A stretch of 64,000 nucleotides of DNA from Echinarachnius parma. Taxonomy: Eukaryota > Echinodermata > Echinoidea > Clypeasteroida > Echinarachniidae. Below the pieces are notes generated by a model. The model was not told the DNA's origin and ran no database searches. It worked only from the letters and a program-made list of their open reading frames with translations. The stretch spans positions 62,001 to 126,000 of the forward strand of contig JBAMJV010002081.1 of the NCBI GenBank assembly GCA_037951105.1. The letters run 5' to 3'. Position 1 is the first letter of the stretch. Every line of letters starts with the position of its first letter. Positions 1 through 12,500 of the stretch are shown piece after piece. A program made the translations under genes and the position numbers.

Positions 1-595
1 TTCACGCAACGCCCCGTCAGCCTTGCGTTGACTTCACGGAGTCTAGTGACGTCAGTGCGCATGCGATCCTCCCCGTACTCGCGGACGTGCGCCCACAGCG
101 TGCGGTTGAAGTGGCGGTAGAGCTGCGCGTCACCATAGTTCCACTTCTGCAGTAGGTTCTGCGTGTACGCCGTGACCTCGCGCGGCCTCTCGCGCGCATT
201 CAGCTTGAGGTAGGCGACGTCCTCAAACGTCCAACACATCAAGTCCTTGAGAAGAACAAGCGACTCGTCAAAGTGCTCCATGATCATGACGAGATGGAAG
301 TGGACCTGGACGTCGTGGATTGTCTTGTCGACCTTGGTCAGATCGTCCATATCTTCTGGTTCCAGACCTAGATCGTAGAGGAGCGGGTTCCGCGCGTATC
401 GCCTGTGGACGTTAGTGTCCGACGTGTTATAGTACTGGTAAGGTTCTTTGAGGAAACTCTTGATCTTCAGCGGATGGGTGTCGTTTCCAAAGGCTCCGGG
501 AAGCCCAAGGTAGTCATAGATGGACTCAAAGAGAGTCAGGGGAGAACGCAGGATGGTGACATAGTGGCTGTCTTTTGGCAGAAGGCTTGCGATAT
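1..595 (-). CDS. GAL3ST-like exon 3 (catalytic domain, partial)
   Basis: Starts after TTGTTCCAG and completes an Asp codon (G + AT), giving DIASLLPKDSHYVTILRSP and then FESIYDYLGLPG. Three NxT sequons (NDT, NTS, NRT) suit a lumenal domain. The frame is open without interruption to base 1, so the C-terminus, perhaps 30-80 residues, is outside the window. Confidence 0.88.
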
Positions 596-3500
596 CTGGA
601 ACAAGAAATGTGATACACGGAAACATTATATAGTATGCAACAATTATAGGTTACAATATTTTGAAAAATACATTCTTCAAGTTAAAAAAAAAACAATCAC
701 CCGACAGAAGCTTTGGAGATCCGAATATACAAAATTAATTTAAAAAATAAGCACTCTCTCAGAATTTGGTGGAATGAGTCAAATGATTCATTGGAGGACT
801 ACTTCGCCGCGTACAAAAAAAAAAAAAGAGTCTGTGTATATATTCGCTCACCTGGTGCACTGAACCTGGCGTGGTGTGTGAAGACGTTGAAAGGACGCGT
901 CGACTGCACGAATTCCCGCGGCACGTCCCGCGTGGCGTTGAACCTGTGCACCAGGTTGAAGAGATGGCTCCTAGGCGGGAGCACTATGCGCAGGTCGTTG
1001 CTTTCCGCGTAGCGAAACACGATGTTCTGGACGGTGGAACTACCGCACTTGTGCGTCTTCCAGAAAACCAAGTTGCGATGTGGACGGCACTGCCGCGTCG
1101 CATCGGCGTCAACCATCGCCACCGTTTTAGCGCCGTCGACCATTGTCGCCGGTTCAGCGTTGTCAACCATCCCTGCCGGTTTTGCGCCGTCGACGAGTCT
1201 TGAAGATGTCGGCAAGCTTCCCTCCCGTTGGTTTAGCTGAGCTTTTGTCCTCTCCGATACATCTGAATAATTTTCGTTTTCGAGCTTTGATGCGACCCCT
1301 GTGGAGATGAATTAATACATTTCAGAATGAGTCACTTGTTTACAACTACGTTTTTAAAATGTATTTATTTATATATTTACTTTTTTATTAAAATATATTT
1401 TTTTACAGGATGACAAACACCTCAGCTGCTATATAGGGTTTATAGAACATTTTATAGTTATACAAAACAAATCAAACGTATAGGAGAACAGCCAAGATTG
1501 AGTCCCGGTCATTAATTTTTTTAATGCTTACGTGTACCACCAGGACCACCAGGCAAACAACAACACATAATTCTATGTTTTGGTACCATTGTGAGATATC
1601 AAAGAGATGCCTAACACTTTGCAAAGGGTTGTGAAAGTCATAAACAATGCAATGAATTACCACCACTTACGGAACCATTATGGCCTCATGGTTCCGTACG
1701 CGTCAAAAGTATGGGAGTGCGCCAATTCTATTCACGCGTACGTTTGGAGACCATTCAATCATGCACAGTATGCACAATGTTGTAGTATGGTGATGCGCTT
1801 TCCAATTATATAATTTTTTTCTAGAAACATATTTTTTGGACTACTAGAAATGTTATCCTTTTATTTATAAGAATATTATGTTTGGGCGGTGGTACCCTTT
1901 AACGACCATAATGATATCATACAAACGCCAAGTCAAGTGAGAAATCACCAATCTCATGTAATTCATCATTTTGCACGTAACTTTGGCGTATTCTTATTGA
2001 ATATAATTGAATCCCATATGATATAATGCAAGTTTTTCCCAGTTACTAATGCAGAAACATAATTATCAGAGTTTACGCGAAACTTTGGATTTGAATACAC
2101 CAAGGCGTTACTAGTGGACTGACTCCTTGATAAGGGTAGAAAACCAACGGTGAAATCATGGACCCTACTACATGGACCCTACTTGTCTCATATATAGACC
2201 TTCCACCTGGGGGTTGTTTCACAGAGATCCTAAGTTGATCTTAGCACTAAGATGGTCTTAAATATTATGGAAAGCCATTAGTGTCTTGAAACATTTTTGT
2301 AAAAGTTATGTTGAAATGCATTAAAATGTTGATTCAAATCATATATATTTTCTAATTATCAAAGAGATTTCATGAATTGTATGTGAAGATTATGAATCTC
2401 TTTGATAATTAGAAAATATATATGATTTGAATCAACATTTTATGCATTTCAACATAACTTTTATCAAACTGTTTCAAGACACTAATGGCATTCCACAATA
2501 TTTAAGACCATCTTAGTGCTAAGATCAACTTATGATCTTTGTGAAACAACCCCCAGGTCTATGCTTGTCTCAACAGCTATACGATATTAAAACCAGATGT
2601 TCACTTTTCCCTTTGGCCTGGTGGCATAGCTAGTACACAGTGGCATCAAGGCGTGAAGTTGGGGGCGGGGGCGGGGGGGGGGGGGGAAGAGGGGCGTGCT
2701 CCTCATGCCGACCTTGGTACTAGTATTCTTGCCCAAGACCCCTTGCCCCCTTGTTGGTCAGAACATTTAATAAATTAATACAAGATGATTTGTCCAAGGA
2801 GAACTCCTTCCTTTGTTGACCCCTAGAAAGTACGCCAACTCTGGGTTCGCAATCGACCGAAAATATAAGTCCGCAGTGGTGAACATAGCTAAGGGGAGGG
2901 GGGGGGGGGGCGCGCACGGGGCCACATTCTCCCAATAATCCGACAAAACAATACAATACATATGTAGGGGGAAAGCCAATAGTTATAATAAACAGAAATA
3001 CATAGTATGTGCCCCCTAATCAGTCTGAGCAGCACGCCTATATACTGCACTGGTTTCGATGGTAATTGGTCCTCCTCTGGCTCAGGGTAGGAAATATACG
3101 GGGGCTGAGGGCGATTTTGCCCCCTAATAGCCCCCTGAAATCAGTAAGTAGCCCCTACAAATACCACAGTTTTAGGGTACATGACTGAGCGTCTGCCAAG
3201 GACGTCATATTTATAAGAAAACCCTATTTCGAGTTGGTTGTTTCTGACTAGGTACGCCGTTGTTTGTTCTCTGCTCGCGCTCTGTGACCCTACATGACCT
3301 CACATAATCGAATTAGGTCCATGGTAAAAGAGTGAGGAATGGACCTAGACTTCCACTTCCCTGGTACAACAGTCTGCTAGTACAATCCATGGTACAACCA
3401 TGAACCTGTAGGTTCATGGTACAGCCAAGGAGGTACAGTACAGCATGGAATCCATGAGTACAGTATACTTTGTAGTATATCCTTGGTACAACAACAGTGA

Positions 3501-6500
3501 GGTATGTACCAGGGCTAAGTGACTCGAAACAGGTCCAGTCCAACCAATGGCTCTAACTCATTGACGGTAATGCACTAGAATAACATATCATTCAAAAGAT
3601 CGTAGCAGAGCACACCTAGTGCTAAACTGGTCAACAAATCAGTCTATAATGACTATATGTTCCGATGGGGTGATATGACGTCATATATATTAAAGAGAAC
3701 CCAATGCAGAGTCGGTTATTTCTGACTAACATAGTGCATGGTTTATTTATTTATTTATTTATTTTGGTATACATTTCAAACTGATCAGCAGCAGTGCTGA
3801 AAGGATCAGTGTACATTGAACATCAAAACATACATAGTATAAATAATACAATATCCTAATTTACTATCCTAATATTGTATACAAATCCAAACAAAGGTTT
3901 ATGAATTATCCAAGCGTATAGGATCTAGAGAACAGCGGATCTATGAGGGCTGGGGGTGTTTCACAAAGATCCTAAGTTGAACTTTACTCTAAGTTGGACC
4001 TAACTATTATGGAAAGCCATTTTTAAACCTTGGAATACAATATATTAAAAAGCAACAAAGCAAGAATTCTAGACTTTTCAATTCATAACTGTTACATCAA
4101 GAACATGAAATCTCCTTGATAACAGAAAATATTAATGATTTGAATTAACATGTTAAGCCTTTAAAAAAAGACTTTTACAACAATTTTCAAAGAAACTAAA
4201 GGCTTTTCATACTTTTTAAGTCCCACTTAGGATCTTTGTGAAACACCCCCTGGTCCTGCGTCATGTTCGAGCTCCCGCCCCCATGCAGGTGGATAGTTTC
4301 TACCCTAGATAATCAAATCAACATTTCTACTATGGACTGCCTCCATGCTGATACACACATTCGCTTCAACGTGAAATAAATCATATTTTCTCCAACAACA
4401 TAGGGACATTTCCCAGGGTCCCACTATACATGGACGCACTACTGGGTGCTAAAACTATAGGCACTTTTGATTGTGAATATAAATCCCCCAAAGTACGACA
4501 TGGATTATGATTGAACTTTGAGTTTGAAGCAGAAGATAGCTGACTTTTGTGAATATCGGTTAATTGGGTGTGGTTGTATTTCATAATTCCCACTCGATTT
4601 AACGCAATGAATCGAACACTTTCAAAAGTAGAATACTGTATAGTCTTGTTCCCGGATAAGACCTGTCCAATGAGTGTTTACGCGAGTACGAATTACACAA
4701 TGATTATTGCTTGCCCAGCCATCTATAGTTGCACCTGAACAACTAAGTATTAAACAAATAGTCCTTAGCAACTATTCTCGGGTTAATCATGATTATCCAA
4801 GGCAAGCTTTTGTTCACAATAACAATTAAAAAAGTAATGCAGTTTCACGATTTGTACAGGTTTTATTCTGACAAAATTTTGCAATCGACTTTTGAAAATA
4901 GCACAAAATAGCAATTTGGCATACAATATGTTATGGATTAGGCCTACATGTCAGTATATTGAGAGCTCAATAATTGAGGTCAAGTAACAACTCATGCTGG
5001 GAAAGCTTGGTTATTCCTCTTTTTTTCAAGAAACCAATTCCGTGTAAATTATGTCATACACATTTCTGGTGCACAATTCTATAAAAAGAGATGATGAAAT
5101 TGAAAATAAATGCTATGTAATGTATACGACAGCACCACGCATGGTCTTCCCACCTCTTTAGTACTTGAGTGACTATGCTCAATGAAAATGACAATGATGA
5201 TTGGTACGTGTTATACAATTATGAACCGTCCCTGACCGAGGAGGTACGGCACCTCCTTAACTAACCTGACCAACACGTTGTGTTATTTATCATAACTTCT
5301 TAGACACATGCACAAAGGAAAGTAATAGAAACGGTCATATTTATATAGATATTTATATCGATGGTGTAACCACAGCAGGGCTTCGGTGCGCCTTGGGTAT
5401 ACAGTGGCGTAGTGTGGTCAGACTGGTATGGGGTGTGGTGGGGGGGGGGGGGGGGGTACACACCTAGGCTTATGTTTACTGTATTTAATCAGACATTTTC
5501 TCTTGGTGTTTTTATTGTTTTTGACAAATTATTGGGGGGGGGGGGCACCCTAACACCCGTTGCTATGCGCCACTGCACATATATATACGTCTATTGTTAT
5601 ATCATCGAAGCATATGATCAAACATATATTATTTACAGTTGGCTATTAATTTGGGCCATCAGACCTACTCAAAGATATCTGCCTGTTCACATGCACAGCA
5701 CAAGTTCAAGTTCATATACTGTAGATGATCAGTTGTTTTAAATAATTTTGAAATATTGCGGCCGATATTATGGTGAGCGATTTTTACCGATTTGATGATT
5801 TTGCTACTCTAAAAGACAACATCACAAGCAGGCATAATTAAAGTTCTCAAGAGCTTTTCAGCGGCTGAAAAATTGGTGAGTAACTGTGTTTTATCATTTA
5901 GAGTTTAAAGGGGTAGTTTAGTTTTGGTAGAGAGGGCGCTGCACATCACAATTTTTTTGTGAGGTAATGAAAAACTGAGTGTCGAATTTGAGAGAACATG
6001 CAATTTTAATGGCAGAATAAACTTTATTTGGTCAAAATAGACCCAGAAATGACTGAAATATCAATAAATGCATTTGATCTTCTAATTATTTGGGGCCCAA
6101 ATAATTAGATGATTTAAAAAAAAAAAAAAAAAAATGCTTGCACTTTATCAAAAATGTTCAAAAGTGTTTTTTAATAGTTGTTGATGATCTCTCTATTTAA
6201 TCATTATTTCAATAAAACATCACATGCATAATTTTGTATGAAAAATGGTTGAAACCAATGCCTTTTTAGAAAGCGCCCTCTTGTGTTATAATGGCTCTTT
6301 TTTAATGATAACGGGCTTTATACTTAGTCGTTTGTAATTTTGTATACCTTTCGAGCATGGTGGAGTTATAACTATTAGTTTATAATGTTACTGTCCAGGT
6401 TTGGTTACTAAAGTTCAGCCTTACCAAAGCTGTACTACCCCTTTAAATGGATAGTTCTGTATTATTTGGAAGAGCATGTGATTTTAGAGATAAAACAAAC

Positions 6501-9500
6501 TTTATTTGATAAAAATCGGTCTAGAAAGAGCTGTAATATCAATAAATATATTTGATTGGATTATTGTGAGTCCCACATTTATTCAACAATTTAAGAAAAC
6601 ATTTATAAAATGCCTACACTTTCGAAAATATACCAAAGATGTTTTTAAATAGTTGTTGGTGATCTCTCTTTTGAATCATTATTTTAACACACAGATGGTT
6701 AAAACCAATATGTTTTAGAGAGCGCCCTCTTGTGTTTTAACTGCCGCTTTTTTAACGATAACAGCATTTTAACTTAGTCTTTTGTAAGTTTTTCTACCTT
6801 TCGGCATGGTGGAATTATAAATAACAGATTGTAATAATATGGTGCAATTTTTGGTCACTAACATTCAGTTTGACCAACATTGTATTATCCCTTTAAATAT
6901 CATTCTCTAATGCAATGTATGGGTTTATCATGGCGTATAATTATGTGCGTTTGTGTGTGAACGAACGTGTGCGTATAGATATAATTATAGTTTGTGTGTC
7001 CCAATGTATATACAGTAAATGTATAGATACATATAAATAGATAATTGGTTTTATATGACAGAAATACATACACACGGGTCAATAGTAGCCCAAAATAGTT
7101 ACTAGATATTTAAAACGAAATGCCATATGAATCATATTGTACTTAAAGCCAAATAACAGTAGTGGGAAACGCCCCATACACACAAAATGAAGGGGGGGGG
7201 GGGAAATGCTTTCCTCAACTACCACGTGAAAGAATACTAGTATATCATAACTATAGAAAACAACGAAATTCAATAAGATACTCCGTGGAAAGATTTTTAA
7301 GGTGATATTTCGGCCATAGGCCTTTGTCAAACTGACGAAATATCACCTGAAAAAAATCTTTCCAAGGAGTATCTTATTGAATTTCGTTGTTTTCTATACA
7401 TTTCGACTCCGAGAGAACTTTTACTTATCATAACTATAGATATTAATGTAAAGATTTAGACAAAAATGGCTTTGAAATTTACTAATTTAGCATTAATAGG
7501 TTCCAAAATAAAACGATCGTTGTCAAAGTTCAATTTAATCGCGTGTGAAACCGCGTACACGCTATGTGCAAAAGATTAAGCTATCTCCAGCCCAGCGCTA
7601 GCGGCGCGGACATGTGCGAACGAGCGGTGAATTTAGTCAAAATTTCACTGGCGTGGATTGGAGTTCCTCCGCTATATCGGCATTTAACGGATTTAAGGTT
7701 CGGATTTTACCACACGGGACCTTTTTATACTTATTCAACAGTATTGATCAATTAGTTTGACCAATATGTTTTAGGTAATTTTCCCAATTATACTGTTATT
7801 TGGCTATAAACTGTACCCTCTCTACAAAAACGAACGATATAGTGTTCAAATTTGTTTGTCCAAAACTAAACATCGTTTTCATGTTTTCATTATGACCTTG
7901 TCTTACCCAGATCCTAATGCACAGTTTGACGGCACGGTAACGAATCACACAAAGCTTACCGACCGACCTACCCACCATGGCATCTAGGACAATCGTAGGA
8001 TGTGCATTCTCCTTCGCTTGTTTGCTGCTGATGATTAACCGGTCAGCCGCTGCGAACATTTTGATGAACGCAATGGTTGGCAAAGGGAGTCACTTCTACT
8101 TGTCGGGAGCAATCGGCGAGCAACTCCTGCAGAGAGGCCACAATATCACTTTCCTCGTCAGCAACGCGTTCGTCGACCAGGCCAGGAGCAGTCGCTATGG
8201 CAACATGTTCCACTTCGAGGTCTTCACGCATCCGTACCCCGTCGACGAGGTTCACGAGATGTTTGAGAGTCTGGGACAAGCCTTCTTCAAACCGAAGGGA
8301 ATCCTGAGCAATCCGTCTCTAGATGCCCAGAAGGTATTGGCGAGAGCTCGTTTTGAAGATTGCAAGGCGCTGTTCGATGATGAGAAGCTCCTCAACCGTC
8401 TGCGCTCGTCCAACTTTTCTGCGGTCATTTACGACACGATTTGGGTCTGTGGAGCACTAGTTGCCGAAGAGTTGGGCGTTCCACATTTCGCAGTGGTGGC
8501 ATTCCCAGGCCCATGCTTTTACACCGTATCAGAGGGTTCGGGCTTTAACGCGGCACTGCTTCCGAGCCTGTTCACATCCTTTTCCAACAAAATGAACTTC
8601 TTTGAACGACTCACCAACACATTTGCCTACATTTTTTCCCAAACAGTGGCCTCGCATGTCGTTCTAGACCCGTACATACATTTGACAGAAAGATTTGACG
8701 ACATCTCTCACCCTGTGTACATAAAAAAGCGTTCGAAAATCTGGCTAGTGAACAGTGACTTCGTCGCTGAATACCCATGCGCGCTCTCCCCAAACGTCAT
8801 CCCCGTTGGTGGACTAACAGTGAGGGACTCTGGGGAACTACCAAGTGATCTAGAAGAATTCTTCCAAGGCTCGGGCGTTCCTGGAATTATCATATGCGCA
8901 TTCGGTTCCTTCTTCACCTTCTCGGATGATCACCTGCCACTACTGCGCGCGTTTTCGGATGCCTTCGGCAGGTTACCGCAGAGAATCGTCTGGCAGTTGA
9001 AGGAGACACCCCCTTTCCCGTTTCCCCCTAACGTGAGAATTCAGTCATGGCTTTCGCTGAACGATGTCTTGGGCCACGAGAGGACCAAGGCCGTCTTCTA
9101 CCACGGCGGTCACAACACCTTCTACGAAGCCTTATACCACGGCGTCCCAACTGTCACGATGCCCATACTGGGGGATCAGGGCAGGCAGGCGAGGAAGAGT
9201 GTGGAATTAGGGTTGGGACTACGGGTGGACAAGGACCTGACAGCTGACGATGTATTCAACGCTCTGCACGAGATAACGACCAACTCCTCGTACGCATCAA
9301 GAGCCAAGCGACTCTCCGCTACGTTTCGAGATAGACCCATGAAGCCTGCTGAGCGAGCAGCGTTCTGGGTGGACCACTCCATCAAGTACGGGGCCGACTA
9401 CCTGGAGATATCCATGGACCACCTCAACTGGTTCCAGTACTACCTCCTCGATGTCATTGCTTTCATCGCCGCTATTGTCATGGCAACGATCTTCATCATT

Positions 9501-12500
9501 GTCAAGTGTGTACGATGTATCTACCGCCGAACGTGTGGGGCTCGTAATTCGAAGTCCAAAACGGAATAAAATGATGCAGTAGATAAGAATAAGATAACAC
9601 AATAGGAAAGGGGTAATAATAAAGGCACCTGTTGGAATGTTGTCCCGCTCACCCTCTACAAGGGGACTAAAATTCATGGAATGGCATTCATAATCACCAA
9701 TGTCAAGTACAACGATGTAATTGAACGTGCCGGGCTCTATATTCGAAGTATAATTTAAAAACGGAATTAATGTTGTAGCTTATTTCTTTTTATTTTTAAA
9801 TCATCGTTTTTGTTGTTTGTTTGTCCCATTTTTTTTTTTGGGGGGGGGGGGGGGGGGACTGTAGGGCGCATGCACGGGCACATACGCACCTCATCCTGTA
9901 TGTATGTTACTGCTCCACCACAGACCAGTCCTTATGGGCCAAACATAAAGAAATACAGAACAACAATTGTATTTTAGTTATAGTCTGGCTAACCGGCCTC
10001 GCATGGAAAGGTATTTGGCCATCAAATAAATGAACATGCGCAAAGAAAATTGGGCTTTCCCTGGACTCGAACCCCAGACTTCTGGATTGATAGACCGCTG
10101 CTCTACTGATTGAACAAGAAAGCTCTAATTGTGATGGTGGCCCCTCTAAGACCCCTTTCAAATTCCAATGCACGTGCCAGTCAGTAGCTTTACAAACACA
10201 ACACAAACCCGAGAAAAAGAAATCAACTTTGGGATATGTTCGAGGAATCACCGAAGTGATGCATTTTTTCTTCTTCATTAGAATAAACATTAATTACTTA
10301 GGCTTTCAATAGATGAATGCATAGTAATAGTGTGGTGTAAATCATTCATACGAATGGTGAATGAAAGCTATAACCCCAAAACAACACAAAGTTTACTATG
10401 GGACGTCCTGTATTTTTGTCCAATGGTGGAATATCATTGTGTCAACAATAATATCTCCAATGATATAGTGACTGACTGTCTGGGATGTCAATCAACATTC
10501 TGCGATCTAGTGGTAGCCTTTTGACAAGGCCTCGCGTCTCATGTCAGAAACAACCAGTACTGGAAACAACTGGTGAAAGAGTGTATACAAGATGAGCTGC
10601 AGCCATGGGGCCTTTTTGCATCTGAACTGGTTATTAATATTCAGTATGGCTCCACCAAGATCACTAAGTCAGGTTGGCAATCAAACGTCTTCTAAATAAA
10701 TCCCAGCCTTTTGACAAGACCTCCCGTCTCAATGTCATACACAACTGGGGAAAGAATAGTTGAGCATACAGGAGGAGATGCAGCCATGGGGCCTTTTGGC
10801 ATCTGATCTGGTTATTAATATTCAGTATGCCTCCATCAAGATCACTAAGTCAGGTTGGCAATCAAACGACTTCATAAATAAATCACAGCCTTTTGGCAAG
10901 GCCTAACGTCCCAATGTCAGAAACAACCGGTGAAAGAGTGTACAAGATGAGCTGCAGCCATGGGGTCTTTTTGCATCTTATCTTCCAGGGTAGGAAATAC
11001 ACGGGGGCTGAGGGCGACTTTGCCCCCTAATTTCAAAAATAGCCCCCTGCATGAAATGAGTAGGTAGCCCCTAAAATTACCATAGCATAGGGTATTTATT
11101 ATGGGAAATATTTTGTGATATCCATCAGATTGAAAAAGTAGCCCCCTAAAATTAAAAATTCTCATTCATAATATTCAGTATGCCTCCATCAAGATCACTA
11201 AGTCAGGTTGACAATCAAACGGCTTCTAAATAAATCCCAGCCTTTTGGCAAGGCCTAACGTCTCAATGTCAGAAACAACTGGTAAAAGAGTGAACGAGAG
11301 TAGACCGAAAAATCAGTCTATATTCCGAGGGTTTGGTCCACTGAGACTGTGTCTTGTTTCATTATCATCTTACACTATCTTGTTCCCTCTCCACTAAAGT
11401 ATGGCGTCATAATATTAAAGGACCCCCTCCATAACGAGGTGGATTTTCTGTCTAGTACGAGAGGAGCTGCAGCCATGGGGCCTTTTTGCATCTGATCAGG
11501 GCCCCGTTGCAGAAAGAGATACACTCGATTGTAAGTGACGATTGATCGTAAGTCAGAAAATTTACGCGTTTCAACCAATCAGATTTGCGCATCTAGAACA
11601 CGTGATCTGACTTACGATTAATTGCAATTTACAATCGATTGTATCTCTTTCTGCAACGGGGCCCTGCTCAGAAACAACTATAGTGGAAGGATAGTCGCCC
11701 ATACATGTATGAGCTGAAGCTTGCGGCCGTCGCTGCTCGTGTGATAGTCGCGTTCGCCAGTTGTTCCCGTCATACATACACGATGCCTTGTCAAAATGAT
11801 AGAGTAGTGGTGATAGCATGATGGCCGAAAATGTGAATTGATACATTTATATGAATAGTTTGAATGTCCCTATACATATGAAAATTTGCATATTATTACA
11901 TTAGTACATGGACCAACACATATCATGCTATGTTTTATTTCTAGATTTTATATTTGTTGGATCATACATGTATATAGTATAGGATGATGATTTTATGTAA
12001 CATTTACAAGTCTTTATGTCGCACTAATTAGTTTGTTCAATAACCTTTTCATTTTGTAGAGTGAAAGATTATTTTGTTTAAAGTATAGAATTCAGAATAG
12101 ATAATTATATAAACTATGTATATATACCTAGATGCAACATATTAATAGAGTATCACTTATTTTGTGTCACATTACACTGTTACATTATTGGGATTATGAA
12201 AAATAATAATTGTTTTCCTTTTTAAAAATTAATAAACACAACACAATTTACCATATAATATTAATAGTACCACATTGATAAATATCATTTTAGGCGTACT
12301 TATTTTGAGTTTATGAATAATTTGTTCCATTACGTCGTACTCGTACATGTCGTATATAGTATACCTTCCATGCATGTATATGCTTCCACTGTAATAAAAC
12401 ACTTGAAATATAGATAAAGGGTAATATGCATTGTTTTTCCTCTCTATTGTATGTCTATTATTGATGTTCGCTTATTGTTTTGTTGTTAGTTGTCGTTGTT

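Larger units (their letters stand above)
1250..7800. other. GAL3ST-like intron 1, left part
   Basis: Apart from the elements listed separately, I see AT-rich sequence with no supportable exon. Poly-G runs lie at about 2668-2686, 2890-2910, 5440-5456 and 7193-7203, and TTTA repeats at 3741-3765. The stretch 4260-5400 holds nothing I recognise. Confidence 0.6.

Noticed and set aside
5412..5741. 109-codon ORF with Gly runs
   Set aside because: Lies across a MITE and its poly-G runs.
9297..9677. 126-codon ORF antisense to the UGT 3' end
   Set aside because: A shadow of the UGT reading frame; no homology recognised.
10044..10122. Functional tRNA gene
   Set aside because: A and B boxes are present but the anticodon stem does not pair; better read as a SINE head.
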